A stretch of DNA of 64,000 nucleotides, taken from assembly GCF_004362515.1 (NCBI RefSeq), contig NZ_SNXU01000001.1, positions 1,612,001 to 1,676,000 on the forward strand. Direction: 5' to 3'. The position numbers and the translations under genes are program-made. The notes beneath the pieces were generated by a model. The model ran no database searches. It saw only the letters and a list, made by a program, of their open reading frames with translations, and was not told the DNA's origin. Within the stretch, counting starts at the first letter, position 1, and every line of letters begins with the position of its first letter. This stretch comes from Actinokineospora alba. Lineage in GTDB: Bacteria > Actinomycetota > Actinomycetes > Mycobacteriales > Pseudonocardiaceae. This document shows, in pieces, positions 33,158 through 42,471 of the stretch.

Positions 33158-33190
33158 AGAAAGGCCCCGCCTGGGTGGCGGGGCCTTTCT
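33158..33190 (+). terminator. Intrinsic terminator after the PAS/GGDEF gene
   Basis: 14-bp perfect stem (AGAAAGGCCCCGCC / GGCGGGGCCTTTCT) with loop TGGGT, 11 bases after the stop, followed by CATTTCC. Confidence 0.85.
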
Positions 33191-33205
33191 CATTTCCTAG
33201 TGGGG

Positions 33206-33245
33206 GATGGGCCCGGGGCGGGAGGTAGGAAACCCCGGGCCCATC
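33206..33245 (-). terminator. Terminator of the chaplin-repeat gene
   Basis: 13-bp perfect stem GATGGGCCCGGGG / CCCCGGGCCCATC with a 14-base loop, 14 bases beyond the stop of the convergent minus-strand gene. With the neighbouring plus-strand hairpin it makes a back-to-back terminator pair. Confidence 0.75.
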
Positions 33246-33259
33246 GCACCGATCAGTGG

Positions 33260-36200
33260 TCAGCCGATCGGGAAGTGCCCGAACACGCCGGCGAGCTTCG
33301 CCTTGGTGTCGTCCAGCGAGGGCAGAGCCGGGGCACCCGTGCGGGGGGCCGCGGCGGTGGGCAGGGCCACCGGGGTCTTCAGACCCGCGAGGGCGGGGGT
33401 CTGAACCGGCAGCTTGTCCAGCTTCGGAGCCTGGAACAGGTCACCCGTGAACACGCCGCGCAGGTTGTCCAGGCCGGGCATGGCCGGGGCAGCGAAACGC
33501 GGGGTGGTCTTGGGGGCGGTCGGCGCGGGCAGGTTGACCTTCTTGCCGTTCAGCTGGCCGGTCACACCGGACACACCGGACAGCGGGTCACCGGCGAGCG
33601 GCTCCTGGATCGACGGCGCGCCGCCGAGTCCACCGGTCATGCCGGAGAGCGAGTCGGTGCCGAGGCCACCCAGCATGCCGCCACCGAGCAGGCCGCCGAG
33701 CAGGCCGGAGATCGGGTCGGCCGCACCGGTGCGGGCGTTGCCCGCCATGGGCAGCGAGCCCAGACGCGGCATCGAGGGCAGCGTGGTGGCCTCGAGGCCA
33801 CCGGCCTGCGGCAGGTCCAGCTGCGGGGTGTCCTCGCCCACGGTGATGTTGCTTTCGTTGGTGGCGAAGGTCATCGCCTCGGCCAGAACCTCGACCGGCA
33901 CGTCGTAGATCGGCGCGTTGACGCCGATCGGCAGGTCGCCGTCGATGCCCGACAGGCTGCCCATGTCACCGGAGGTGGTGGAGGTGCCACCCACGGAACC
34001 GTTGGTGACGCTGTCCGAGGCGGCGATCGAGTCGCTGAACAGCGCGGCCACGGCGTCGCCGTGCGGCTGCACGACGGCGGCGGCGGGAACGTCGAGCAGG
34101 TTGCCCGAGAGGTTGGCGTTGTCGCCGCTGGTGGTGATGTCGCCACCGGACGTCGCGTCGGTGTCGTTGGTCGCGGCGCCCGTGGCCATGCCACCGGCGG
34201 CCGAAGCGGCGTCGCCGAAGGCCTGCACGATCGGCAGCGCCTGCGCGGCGACGACGTTGCCCGCGAGCGAACCGTTGTCGCCGTTGGTGTCGACGGTGCC
34301 GCCCGCGTCCGACATGGTGGTGTTGTGGGAAGCGGCGTCGTTGTGGCCGAGCACCGCGGCCGAGTCACCGAAGGCCTGAACGGCCGAGGCGACCGGCACC
34401 GAGACGACGTTGCCCGTGCCCGAGCCGTCCTCACCCGAGGTCTGGGCGTAGTCGCCCGCCTCGGAGTCGACGGTGTTGCGGCCTGCCTGGTCGCCGTCGC
34501 CGACGACGGTCGCACCGCTGGACAGGACCTGCGTCGGGATCGCGACGGGAGCCTGGGCGATGTTGCCCGCCAGCGTGCCGCCGTTGCCCTTGGCCTTGGA
34601 GTAGCCGCCCGCGTCGACAGTGCTGTCGGTGTCGCTGTAGGCGAACGTGTCGGCGACGACGCCGCCGCCGTTGCCCGCGGCCTGGACCGGACCCGCGACG
34701 GGGACGTTCGCCAGGTTCGAGGCCAGGACGCCCGCGTCGTCGTTGGTGCTGCTGTCGCCGCCCGCGCTGGCCGTCTTGGTCTCGGTCACGGTGGAGTTGG
34801 TGCCACCGATGACACCCACGGTGTTCGCGAGGCCCTCGACCGGAACGGCGACCGGGACGGTCGCGGCGTCGCCGCCGACGACGCTGTCGTTGCCGGTGGT
34901 GCCGGTGAAGCCGCCCGACTCGGACGTGCTGGTCGCGATGCAGGTCGCGTCGGCCTGGCCGCCGCCCGCACCCGTGTTGCCGCAGGCGTCGATCGGGGCG
35001 GTGACCGCCGGGACAGCCGCGAGGCCGCCGCCGACGCTGTCGTCGCCACCGGTGTAGGAGCTGCCACCCGCGTCGGAGCTGACGTCGGTGGTGGTCTCGG
35101 TGACGGCGGTGCCGATCAGCGAGCCCGCGTTGCCCGTGGCCTGGGTCGGGATGGCGACCGGCGCGTGGCCGATGGCGCCGCCGATCACGGACTCTTCACC
35201 GTTGGTGAGGTTGGAGCCGCCTGCGACCGCGTCACCGCTGGTGGCGCACATCGTGGTGGCGATGCCGACGACCGCGGCCGCGTTGCAGTCCACGGCGACC
35301 GGGCCCGCGAGGGCGGGCTGCAGGATGTTGCCGGAGCCGACAGCCTCGTCGCCGTCCGTCTTGATGTAGGCGGGCTCGTCGTAGGTGTCGCTCGACTGGG
35401 CGTCACCGGCCTGGGCGTAGGCGTCGCTGGCGGTGAGTGCGTCGGCGATGCCGACGAGGGTGACGGCGTTGCCGTTGCCCTGCACCGGGACAGCCACGGG
35501 AACCGCGCCCGCGTTGCCGGACAGCACGCTCTCTTCGCCGTCGGTGACGATGGTGCCGCCGGAGGTGGCCTCGGAGTAGCTGGCCGAGTCGGTGGTCGCG
35601 ATGCCGCCGCCGGAGACCGCGTTCCCGTTGAGCTGCACCGGGGTGGCGCCGTGGCCCGCGAGGACGTTGCCCGACAGCACGCCTTCTTCGCCGTCGGTGA
35701 CGATGTCACCCTCGGCGGCCGCCGACTGCGACGAGGTGTTGTACGAGTCGGCGGTGCCGCCCACGGCGACCGCGTTGCCGGTGATCTGGACCGGGGCGGC
35801 CCACATCAGGGCGACGACGTTGCCCGCGAGGGTGCTGTCCGAGCCGTCGGTGACGATCGGGGTGCCGTGGTGGGCCGTCTGGTCGGAGGAGTTCTCGACC
35901 GAGGCGTCGCCGAGGATGGCGATCGCGTTGCCGGAGATGTCGATCGGGACGACCAGGTCGCCGACGATCTTGTTGCCGCGGAAGAGGTCACCTTCGGCGG
36001 TGGCGGCCTTCGGCGAGACACCGTCGGTCGGGACCAGCCCGGTGAGCGGGTTTGCCGGGAGGGCACCGCTGACCGGCGCGAGGCCGCCCGTGGCGGGCAG
36101 TTCCGTGGGCAGCTCGGTGGGCAGGCCCGTGGTGGGGAGCCCCGTCGTGGGCAGCCCCTGGGTGCTCGGCAGGCCGCCCGTGGCGGGCAGGGCCTCGGAC

Positions 36201-36634
36201 AGCGTGTCCGTCGTCGGCAGTCCACCGGTGGTGGGCAGTGCGCCGGTCAGCTGGTCCGCCGCGGGCAGCGCCTCGGTGGACAGCGGGGCGACGCCGTTGG
36301 TGCTGGTCAGCGCCGGGGGCATGCCGCCCGCGGTGGGCAGACCGGAGGTCAGGCCGCTCGTGGGCAGGGCCGGGGTGGCACCGCCGGTGGCGCCTGCCAG
36401 GTCGCGCGGCGAAACCGTGATGTCGTGGTTGACGCCACCCAGGTTCTGCTGCCCGAACGGGGTGCCCAGCGCGTTGTTGTCGATCCTGATCGGCACGCTG
36501 ACCGAGCCGTCCAGGGCGGACGGCGGGAGGTCGGGGTTGAAGCTCTCGTCAGCGGACGCGATGCCGGTACCCAGCATCAGCATTCCGCCTGTGACCAGCG
36601 CGGTCTGGAATCCGCGCTTCGCCCAGATATGCAT
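33260..36634 (-). CDS. Giant secreted protein with about 13 chaplin-like repeats
   Basis: 1124 aa. The ATG at 36634 follows AAGGAGAA; a signal peptide ends near GIASADE. Residues about 30-215 are rich in Pro, Thr, Gly and Leu (repeats of LPTTGLPT type). From residue 217 to about 892 there are 13 units of about 50 residues. Each starts with a chaplin-like core such as VLSGNAGAVPVAVPVQGNG followed by NAVTLVG, and continues with an acidic, Ser/Thr/Asp/Gly-rich spacer ending TDGEE or TSGDN. Late units change GN to GD. The C-terminal 230 residues are Gly/Leu/Pro-rich. Chaplins are short amyloid-forming surface proteins of streptomycetes (family knowledge); a single chain with this many copies is unusual. 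No sortase or membrane anchor is visible. Confidence 0.8.
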   Translation of the reverse strand: MHIWAKRGFQTALVTGGMLMLGTGIASADESFNPDLPPSALDGSVSVPIRIDNNALGTPFGQQNLGGVNHDITVSPRDLAGATGGATPALPTSGLTSGLPTAGGMPPALTSTNGVAPLSTEALPAADQLTGALPTTGGLPTTDTLSEALPATGGLPSTQGLPTTGLPTTGLPTELPTELPATGGLAPVSGALPANPLTGLVPTDGVSPKAATAEGDLFRGNKIVGDLVVPIDISGNAIAILGDASVENSSDQTAHHGTPIVTDGSDSTLAGNVVALMWAAPVQITGNAVAVGGTADSYNTSSQSAAAEGDIVTDGEEGVLSGNVLAGHGATPVQLNGNAVSGGGIATTDSASYSEATSGGTIVTDGEESVLSGNAGAVPVAVPVQGNGNAVTLVGIADALTASDAYAQAGDAQSSDTYDEPAYIKTDGDEAVGSGNILQPALAGPVAVDCNAAAVVGIATTMCATSGDAVAGGSNLTNGEESVIGGAIGHAPVAIPTQATGNAGSLIGTAVTETTTDVSSDAGGSSYTGGDDSVGGGLAAVPAVTAPIDACGNTGAGGGQADATCIATSTSESGGFTGTTGNDSVVGGDAATVPVAVPVEGLANTVGVIGGTNSTVTETKTASAGGDSSTNDDAGVLASNLANVPVAGPVQAAGNGGGVVADTFAYSDTDSTVDAGGYSKAKGNGGTLAGNIAQAPVAIPTQVLSSGATVVGDGDQAGRNTVDSEAGDYAQTSGEDGSGTGNVVSVPVASAVQAFGDSAAVLGHNDAASHNTTMSDAGGTVDTNGDNGSLAGNVVAAQALPIVQAFGDAASAAGGMATGAATNDTDATSGGDITTSGDNANLSGNLLDVPAAAVVQPHGDAVAALFSDSIAASDSVTNGSVGGTSTTSGDMGSLSGIDGDLPIGVNAPIYDVPVEVLAEAMTFATNESNITVGEDTPQLDLPQAGGLEATTLPSMPRLGSLPMAGNARTGAADPISGLLGGLLGGGMLGGLGTDSLSGMTGGLGGAPSIQEPLAGDPLSGVSGVTGQLNGKKVNLPAPTAPKTTPRFAAPAMPGLDNLRGVFTGDLFQAPKLDKLPVQTPALAGLKTPVALPTAAAPRTGAPALPSLDDTKAKLAGVFGHFPIG
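33960..35986 (-). repeat. Tandem repeat array encoding 13 chaplin-like units
   Basis: About 2.0 kb made of 13 diverged units of 150-190 bp coding for about 50-62 residues each. The conserved core is (L/V)(S/A)GN followed by about 8 hydrophobic residues, PV, and GNA(V)xxxG. Unit 4 carries an extra insertion (about 10 residues, YDEPAYIKTDGDE). Units 5 and 7 contain Cys pairs, which recall two-Cys chaplins. The units differ in DNA sequence, so the array is old rather than freshly expanded. Confidence 0.78.
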
Positions 36635-36831
36635 CTGGTGTTCTCCTTCTCGGTTTCCCATTGCTGGGGCTAAATGCGGGTGACCGGACGCGAAACCGCG
36701 TCGGGGCAGCGGCCACCTGCGTTAAGGGGTGCGGGAACTAACCCGCGGGGGGTGAAGGCACGACCTGGGCATGCCGATCTACGCGCATGAACCCAGCGAA
36801 GCGGCTAGTGGCTTCGCGGTCGCGCGGGAAT

Positions 36832-37632
36832 TCAGTCGGGAGTGACGCCGGGCTGCTGGCCGACGGTGACGGGGACGTGGACCTGGGCCGAGCGCGAAGC
36901 ATCGGCGGTGTTCAGGTCAGTGCCCGACGGAACCGAGGAGAGCAAGCCGAAACTCGGCGCGTCCACGGAGTTGGCTCCGGTGTGTCCGGTGCCAACGGGG
37001 GCGGGGATGCTCAGCGGCGCCAGCGGACTGGTGCCACGGGGCATGACCGGAGCCTCGTCAGAGGGCTCCGGCGAACCTCGCCGGTTCATACCGTCGGCGA
37101 GAGCGCGGTCAACCGCGCCCGCCACGGCGTTCTGGTCGATCGCACCAGGCCGCACCCCGACAAGAGTGGTGGCCTTGGCGATCGGCGCCCCGACGACGGG
37201 CGCGGTGACGGCGGAACCGTCAGGCGCGTCGACGCCGGGATTGGTCACTCCGGGGAACTCGACATCGTCCACGTCGTCGATCGCGTCGACCGGGAGCGTT
37301 GCCGCGTTCTCGAAGTGCTGGGTGATCTTCTGGCCGAACTCGTCGAACGCTTCCTTCGCGTGTTCGCCGAAGTGCGGGTCAGGCTCGCCGATGATCCGGC
37401 CGATGCTGCCGGCGAGGTCAGAGACCACCGGGAGTTCCATGGGCGCGGGAGCGGACTGAGTGCCTTCGGACGGGAACTTCGGGAAGTCGAACGACGTGTC
37501 CGCCGTTGCGGAGGCCGACGAAATGGCCCAGGCCGCCGCGGTCGTCGCGACAGCGCCGCCGAGGACGATGAGCGAACGGGAAAGGGCACGCCGCATCGCT
37601 GCGGTCGCCTTCTCCGTCTTTGCTCGGTCCAC
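36832..37632 (-). CDS. Secreted protein of unknown function
   Basis: 266 aa from the GTG at 37632; an ATG at 37596 behind GGAGAAGG is a serious alternative. A signal peptide (RRALSRSLIVLGGAVATTAA, cleavage near ATADTS) is followed by FDFPKFPSEG and a Pro/Val-rich mature region with no Cys. The segment FGEHAKEAFDEFGQKITQHFEN may form a helix. I do not recognise a family. It lies 197 bases upstream of the chaplin-repeat gene on the same strand; the gap shows no terminator, so the two may share expression. Confidence 0.68.
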   Translation of the reverse strand: MDRAKTEKATAAMRRALSRSLIVLGGAVATTAAAWAISSASATADTSFDFPKFPSEGTQSAPAPMELPVVSDLAGSIGRIIGEPDPHFGEHAKEAFDEFGQKITQHFENAATLPVDAIDDVDDVEFPGVTNPGVDAPDGSAVTAPVVGAPIAKATTLVGVRPGAIDQNAVAGAVDRALADGMNRRGSPEPSDEAPVMPRGTSPLAPLSIPAPVGTGHTGANSVDAPSFGLLSSVPSGTDLNTADASRSAQVHVPVTVGQQPGVTPD

Positions 37633-37836
37633 GTGCGGGTACCTGTCACTTTCCGATCTTGGGCCGCACGGCGATCACCGTGCACCGCAGACATTGGCAC
37701 CCTTGGGGCTCGTTATGCACGTGTGACACAGGAGGCCCACCTGATCGTGTGACGAACACAGAGTGTCTCCACAGATCACAATAAGTAGTGGTGCAGGTCA
37801 GAGACTCAAGATCATGAAATTGTCCACACCTGTGGG

Positions 37837-40077
37837 TTAACCGCGTTTGAGCACGCGAGTCGCTCCGGCCGCCGCCGTCGTGGCCAGAATCCAGCCCACG
37901 GCGATCAACGCGCCCGCGATCCACTGCGACGCCCCGACCATCCGCCACTTGTTGTCCTGGCCCAGGTCCACGATGGGAAGCAGCAGGTCGGTGGCCAGCA
38001 GCGGCGGGTTCCACACCGGGTTGACGTCGGCGTCGAGCTTCTCCATCACATGGGTGTTGAACCAGAGCAGGCCCAGCAGCCAGAACAGCAGCAGCCACAC
38101 CATCGCCAGCCAGGGCCGGTAGCCGTAGCCGACCGTCCACTCCTGGAGCCTGCCCCACATCCGCCCGGCGACGTTGAGCTCGGCGTAGCGCCTGCGCTGT
38201 CGCTCGAGCTGGACCAGCTGCGCCCGCTCCTCGTCGCCCGCGCCCGCGTACACGGCGGCCAACTGCTCGTACGGTCCCGGCGCGAAGTCCGGTTGGACCG
38301 CGCGAAGCCAGGCGAGGCGGGTGCCGACCGAGACCTCGGGGTGCGAGGTGATGGCGGTGAAGCTGAAGTCCTCGAGATCGACTCCGCCGCGGGCGGCCCA
38401 CAGTCCGGGTCCGTCTATGACCGACACGACGGACGCGCGCGTGAGCACCACTTGCCCGCGCGGGGGTCGGCGCGGTGGGAACGCGAGGACAAGTTCCTGC
38501 GCGGTCAGCCCGTAGGCCGACAGCGACTTGTCGGTCGCCGGGTGCCTCGGGTGCGTGCGGCCGCCGAGCCGGGCGCCGCCGAAGGTGGCCATCTTGCCGA
38601 CCTCGACCAGCCGGACCCGGACACCGCCGATCGCCAGGAAGCCGTAGCTGCAGAGCAGGTCCTTGCCGATGGTGGCGACCCGGGCGTCCAGCGACGGCTT
38701 GACCGTCCCGTTGGGGCGCAGCCGCGGCTTGATGAGCCGGGCGCCGGAGCAGTCGAGGCTCGACCCGATGTGCGCGTTCTGCAGGCGCACCGATCCGCTG
38801 ATCCGGACTTTGCGCAGGAACAAGGTGCCACCCACACGCAGGCGGTCCGCGAAGAGCACATCGATCGCGGGCCCGCACAGGCGCGCGCGGGACAGGCTGG
38901 CGCTGCCGTGCACGTGGGCGTCGACGAGCCGGACCTGGCCGTAGGTGCGCAGGGCGGTGCGCTGGTCGCCGTCGGAGTCGATCTTGCCGTCGACCGCGCC
39001 GCGGCATTCGACGTCGCCGAACACCTCGACGCCGTCGCCGATCAGGGCGACCGGCACCCGGTCGACGGCGGTGCCCGAGGCGAACGCCGCGGCCAGTCGG
39101 GCGATGACGTCCCGGCGACCGATGGTCGCGCCGGACAACAAGAGGTGTCCACCGATCCGGGCTCCGCGCAGCGCGACCGCCCCCGCGGCGGTGAACCCGG
39201 CGTCGAGCTTGACGTCGCCGTCGACCCGCAGCCGGTCGGCGTCGAGGACGGTGTGGTCCTCGGCCGTGCCGTGCGGCAGGACAAGCACCTGGTTCTCGGT
39301 GGAGGTGCCGTCGTGCAGGTGCGCGCCGGAGAACACGGCGTCGCCGCCGATGCGGGCGCCGGAGAGCAGGACGGTGCCGGTGGCGTCGAAGCGGCCGCCG
39401 CCGGTGTCGCACATCAGGTTGCCTTCGACCGCCATGCCCGTGGCCTCCAGCACCGGGCCCGCGGGGTTCGCCATCCGCGCGCCGGTGAGGTGGACGCTGC
39501 CGCCGATGTTCGCGCCGCGCAGCCGGACCTCGCCGAACGCGCGGGCGGCCACGCCCTGGATCGAGCCGGACACCCGCAGGCGGGCGCCGAGCAGGGCCGC
39601 GCCGTTCGGGTTGCGCAGGACCGCCCCCGCGAGCCGCAGGGTGCCTTCGATCGTCGCGTCCGTGAGGTCGAGCACACCGGTGCAGGTGAAGCCCGGTTCG
39701 AGGACCAGGTCGCTGCCGACGCGCAGGTTGCGGGCCTTGACCCCCGGAACCCGGCAGCCAGGCATGGTCAGGCCGACCAGCCGGGCCATCCGCAGGATCG
39801 GCGGCCGCTCGAACGTGCAGCGGCGAAGCGCGATGACGTGGTCGACGACCCGGCCCTCGATGTCGAAGGAGCCGGTCACGGTGGCGTTGTCCAGGCGCAG
39901 CGCGGGCATCGCCCCGGCGTCGAGCGGGTAGGCCCCGGTCAGCAGGGCGGCGAGCACCGGGCCGCGGACCGGCCTGCCGCCGAGGTCGAGCCTGCCGCCG
40001 GTGGTGAACGCCGAATGGACCTCGCGCTCGGTGTCGGTCAGCGACGACAAACCAACGTACTGGGCCCCGGCTTCCAT
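37837..40077 (-). CDS. Large beta-helix-like protein with C-terminal membrane segments
   Basis: 746 aa, ATG at 40077 (GTG at 40080 possible). About residues 60-540 show a steady alternation of short strands such as LRLAGAVLRNPNG, VRLRGANIGGSVHLTGARM, VLLSGARIGGDAVFSGAHL and LFLRKVRISGSVRLQNAHI, which is the look of a right-handed beta-helix or pentapeptide-like fold. A helical cytoplasmic stretch (EERAQLVQLERQRRRYAEL) precedes two or three membrane helices at about 630-740. Similar actinobacterial proteins are often labelled oxidoreductase, but no nucleotide-binding motif is seen. No signal peptide. Function unknown. Confidence 0.75.
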   Translation of the reverse strand: MEAGAQYVGLSSLTDTEREVHSAFTTGGRLDLGGRPVRGPVLAALLTGAYPLDAGAMPALRLDNATVTGSFDIEGRVVDHVIALRRCTFERPPILRMARLVGLTMPGCRVPGVKARNLRVGSDLVLEPGFTCTGVLDLTDATIEGTLRLAGAVLRNPNGAALLGARLRVSGSIQGVAARAFGEVRLRGANIGGSVHLTGARMANPAGPVLEATGMAVEGNLMCDTGGGRFDATGTVLLSGARIGGDAVFSGAHLHDGTSTENQVLVLPHGTAEDHTVLDADRLRVDGDVKLDAGFTAAGAVALRGARIGGHLLLSGATIGRRDVIARLAAAFASGTAVDRVPVALIGDGVEVFGDVECRGAVDGKIDSDGDQRTALRTYGQVRLVDAHVHGSASLSRARLCGPAIDVLFADRLRVGGTLFLRKVRISGSVRLQNAHIGSSLDCSGARLIKPRLRPNGTVKPSLDARVATIGKDLLCSYGFLAIGGVRVRLVEVGKMATFGGARLGGRTHPRHPATDKSLSAYGLTAQELVLAFPPRRPPRGQVVLTRASVVSVIDGPGLWAARGGVDLEDFSFTAITSHPEVSVGTRLAWLRAVQPDFAPGPYEQLAAVYAGAGDEERAQLVQLERQRRRYAELNVAGRMWGRLQEWTVGYGYRPWLAMVWLLLFWLLGLLWFNTHVMEKLDADVNPVWNPPLLATDLLLPIVDLGQDNKWRMVGASQWIAGALIAVGWILATTAAAGATRVLKRG

Positions 40078-40141
40078 CACAGCGCCATCACATCAGACAG
40101 AGTGGTCGCCGAGGAGCCATTCGACGGATACGGTGATCGTG

Positions 40142-41302
40142 ATGACCAGAACCCGCGCCGCCGCGCCACAGGACGTCACCACGCTGGTACCGAAGGGTCT
40201 CCGGGTCAGCGCCGCGCTCGCCTGGCGCTTCCTGATGATCATCGGTGCGCTCTACGTGATCATCTGGCTGCTGGGCTACTTCGCCCACGTGGTCATCCCG
40301 ATCGCGATCGCCCTGCTGCTCGCGGCGCTGATGGCGCCCGGCGTGGGCAAGCTCGTGCAGTGGCGGGTGCCCCGAGGGCTGGCCGCCGCCATCGCCATGG
40401 TCGGCGGGATCGCCGTCGTGGGCGGCGTGCTGACATTCGTGATCATCCAGTTCAGCAACGGCCTGCCGCAGCTGCAGGCGCAGGTGGCCGACAGCCTCGA
40501 GACGATCCGCGACTGGCTGTCGAACGGCCCGCTGCACCTGCGTCAGGACCAGATCCAGACGTTCCTCGACAACGCGATCACCGCGATCAAGGACAACCAG
40601 TCGGCGATCACCTCGGGCGCGATCACCACCGCCGCCACGATCGGCGAGGTCCTCACCGGGCTGCTGCTGACGCTGTTCATCCTCATCTTCTTCCTCTACG
40701 ACGGCGAAGGCATGTGGCGCTTCGTCACCCGTGCGGCGCCCGCTCCCGTGCGCGCGCGGGTCGATGTCGCCGGTAGGCGCGGTTTCTCGTCGCTGGTCAG
40801 CTATGTGCGGGCCACCGCCGCGGTGGCGATCTTCGACGCCGTCGGCATCGGCGTGGGCCTGGCGATCATCGGTGTGCCGCTCGCGGTGCCGCTGGCCGCG
40901 CTGGTCTTCCTGACCGCGTTCATCCCGATCATCGGTGCGCTGATCGCGGGGACCGTGGCCGTCCTCGTCGCCCTGGTGGCGAACGGGTTCGTCGCGGCGC
41001 TGATCGTGCTGGCCGTGGTCGTGGCCGTCATGCAGATCGAGAGCCACATCCTGCAGCCGTGGCTGCTGGGCCGCGCGGTCAAGCTGCACCCGCTGGCCGT
41101 GGTCCTGGCGATCGGCGTCGGCTTGATCGCGGCGGGCATCGCGGGTGCGCTGCTGGCGGTGCCGCTGCTGGCGGTGCTCAACGCGGGCATCCGGTCCCTG
41201 GTCAGCGAGCAGGACCCCGAGCCGGAAGCGGTCGACGTGTTCGACGACACCGGTTCGGTGCCGAACCTCAAGGACGACGAACCGGAGCCCAGCAAGCCAT
41301 GA
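40142..41302 (+). CDS. AI-2E family transporter
   Basis: 386 aa with about eight membrane segments in the AI-2E/TqsA/YdiK pattern: IPIAIALLLAALMAPGV near the start, a central soluble region, and late motifs FLTAFIPIIGALIAG and ESHILQPWLLGRAVKLHPLAVV. Its C-terminal tail is acidic. Divergent from the beta-helix gene (64-bp gap). The stop overlaps the start of the histidine kinase (ATGA), so it is the first gene of a three-gene operon with the MacS/MacR-like pair. Substrate not known; some family members are Na+/H+ antiporters or exporters. Confidence 0.9.
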   Translation: MTRTRAAAPQDVTTLVPKGLRVSAALAWRFLMIIGALYVIIWLLGYFAHVVIPIAIALLLAALMAPGVGKLVQWRVPRGLAAAIAMVGGIAVVGGVLTFVIIQFSNGLPQLQAQVADSLETIRDWLSNGPLHLRQDQIQTFLDNAITAIKDNQSAITSGAITTAATIGEVLTGLLLTLFILIFFLYDGEGMWRFVTRAAPAPVRARVDVAGRRGFSSLVSYVRATAAVAIFDAVGIGVGLAIIGVPLAVPLAALVFLTAFIPIIGALIAGTVAVLVALVANGFVAALIVLAVVVAVMQIESHILQPWLLGRAVKLHPLAVVLAIGVGLIAAGIAGALLAVPLLAVLNAGIRSLVSEQDPEPEAVDVFDDTGSVPNLKDDEPEPSKP

Positions 41303-42471
41303 CGCGCAGGGTGCGGCTGCCCGGCGACCGGTACCGCGGCCCCGTCACGAAGGACCCCGCGGCGCCGCTGTGGCTCTCGGCTGTGTTGCTGCGGATCATC
41401 ACGCTGATCTTCGCGATCGGCGTGGTGGTCAATCACCACGATGAGTACGCGAACACCGGGCTGGCCTATGCCACCGTCGGCGGGATGGCGGTCTGGACCC
41501 TCGTCACCTCGGTCTATTACCTGCGAGACACCGGCAAGGCCGTCTGGTTCATCTTCGTCGACCTGCTGGTCTGTGTGATCGCGATGGCGATGTCGCGTCT
41601 CGTGCTGACCCACGAGCAGTTGACGGTCCTGGCGGTGCCGCTGGTGCCGACGGTGTGGGTGACGGCGGTCGTCGCGGTCGGCGCGGTCCGTGCGGGCCTG
41701 TCCGGCGGGACGCTGTTCGGGCTGGTCGTCGCAGTGGCGAACTACGCCGTGCGCGGCTACGTCGACACGGACCTGACCCGCGACATGGTGTTGCTGGTGG
41801 CGATCGGCGGTGTGCTCGGGCTGGCGGCGACCACGTCGCGGCAGTCGGCGGAGCGGCTGGCGAAGGCGCTGCGGGTCGAGGCGGCCACCGCCGAGCGGGA
41901 GCGGCTGGCCCGCACGATCCATGACAGCGTCCTGCAGGTGCTGGCCCGGGTCCGCAAGCGCGGGCGCGAGGTCGGCGGCGAGGCGGCCGAGTTGGCCGAG
42001 GAGGCGGGCAGGCAGGAGGTCGCGCTGCGGGCGCTGGTCTCGGCCGCGCCGCTGGAGTCCGCCGAGGACGGCACCGCTGATCTGCGCCCACGCCTGCAGG
42101 TGTTGGCGACCGACCGGTTCCAGGTGTCGGTCCCGCCGACCGCGGTGACCATGCCCGCGTCGGCCGCGGGCGAGCTCGCCTACCTGGTCCGGGAGGCGCT
42201 GGAGAACGTCGACCGGCACGCGGGCCCGGGTGCGCGGGCCTGGGTGCTGCTGGAGGATCTCGGTGACGAGGTGGTCCTGAGCATCCGCGACGACGGTGTG
42301 GGCATCCCCGCGGGCCGCATCTCGGCCGCCGAGAACGAGGGGCGTTTGGGTATCGCCCGGTCGATTCGCGGTCGGGTCAGCGACCTCGGTGGCACCATCA
42401 CCCTGGAGACCGCGCCCGACTCGGGCACGGAGTGGGAGATCCGGGTCCCGGCGAGAAAGGCAACGCGGTGA
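41299..42471 (+). CDS. MacS-like sensor histidine kinase
   Basis: 390 aa. An N-terminal membrane part (five or six segments, residues 25-190; DUF5931 type) is followed by RLARTIHDSVLQVLARV with phospho-acceptor His208 and a HATPase domain (EALENVDRHAG, DDGVGIPAGR, GRLGIARSIRGR). ATGA overlap with the transporter and GTGA overlap with the regulator show tight coupling. In streptomycetes MacRS affects morphogenesis and antibiotic production (family knowledge). Confidence 0.9.
   Translation: MTRRVRLPGDRYRGPVTKDPAAPLWLSAVLLRIITLIFAIGVVVNHHDEYANTGLAYATVGGMAVWTLVTSVYYLRDTGKAVWFIFVDLLVCVIAMAMSRLVLTHEQLTVLAVPLVPTVWVTAVVAVGAVRAGLSGGTLFGLVVAVANYAVRGYVDTDLTRDMVLLVAIGGVLGLAATTSRQSAERLAKALRVEAATAERERLARTIHDSVLQVLARVRKRGREVGGEAAELAEEAGRQEVALRALVSAAPLESAEDGTADLRPRLQVLATDRFQVSVPPTAVTMPASAAGELAYLVREALENVDRHAGPGARAWVLLEDLGDEVVLSIRDDGVGIPAGRISAAENEGRLGIARSIRGRVSDLGGTITLETAPDSGTEWEIRVPARKATR

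Noticed and set aside
33029..36673. Open reading frame of about 1214 codons on the plus strand across the chaplin-repeat gene
   Set aside because: It is the antisense shadow of the repeat gene: low-complexity Arg/Gly/Val composition, no ribosome site, and the minus frame has a signal peptide, a good start and ordered repeats.
38050..40776. Plus-strand frame of about 908 codons opposite the beta-helix gene
   Set aside because: Composition is Arg/Gly/Ala/Asp-rich shadow translation and it runs through the divergent promoter into the AI-2E gene.
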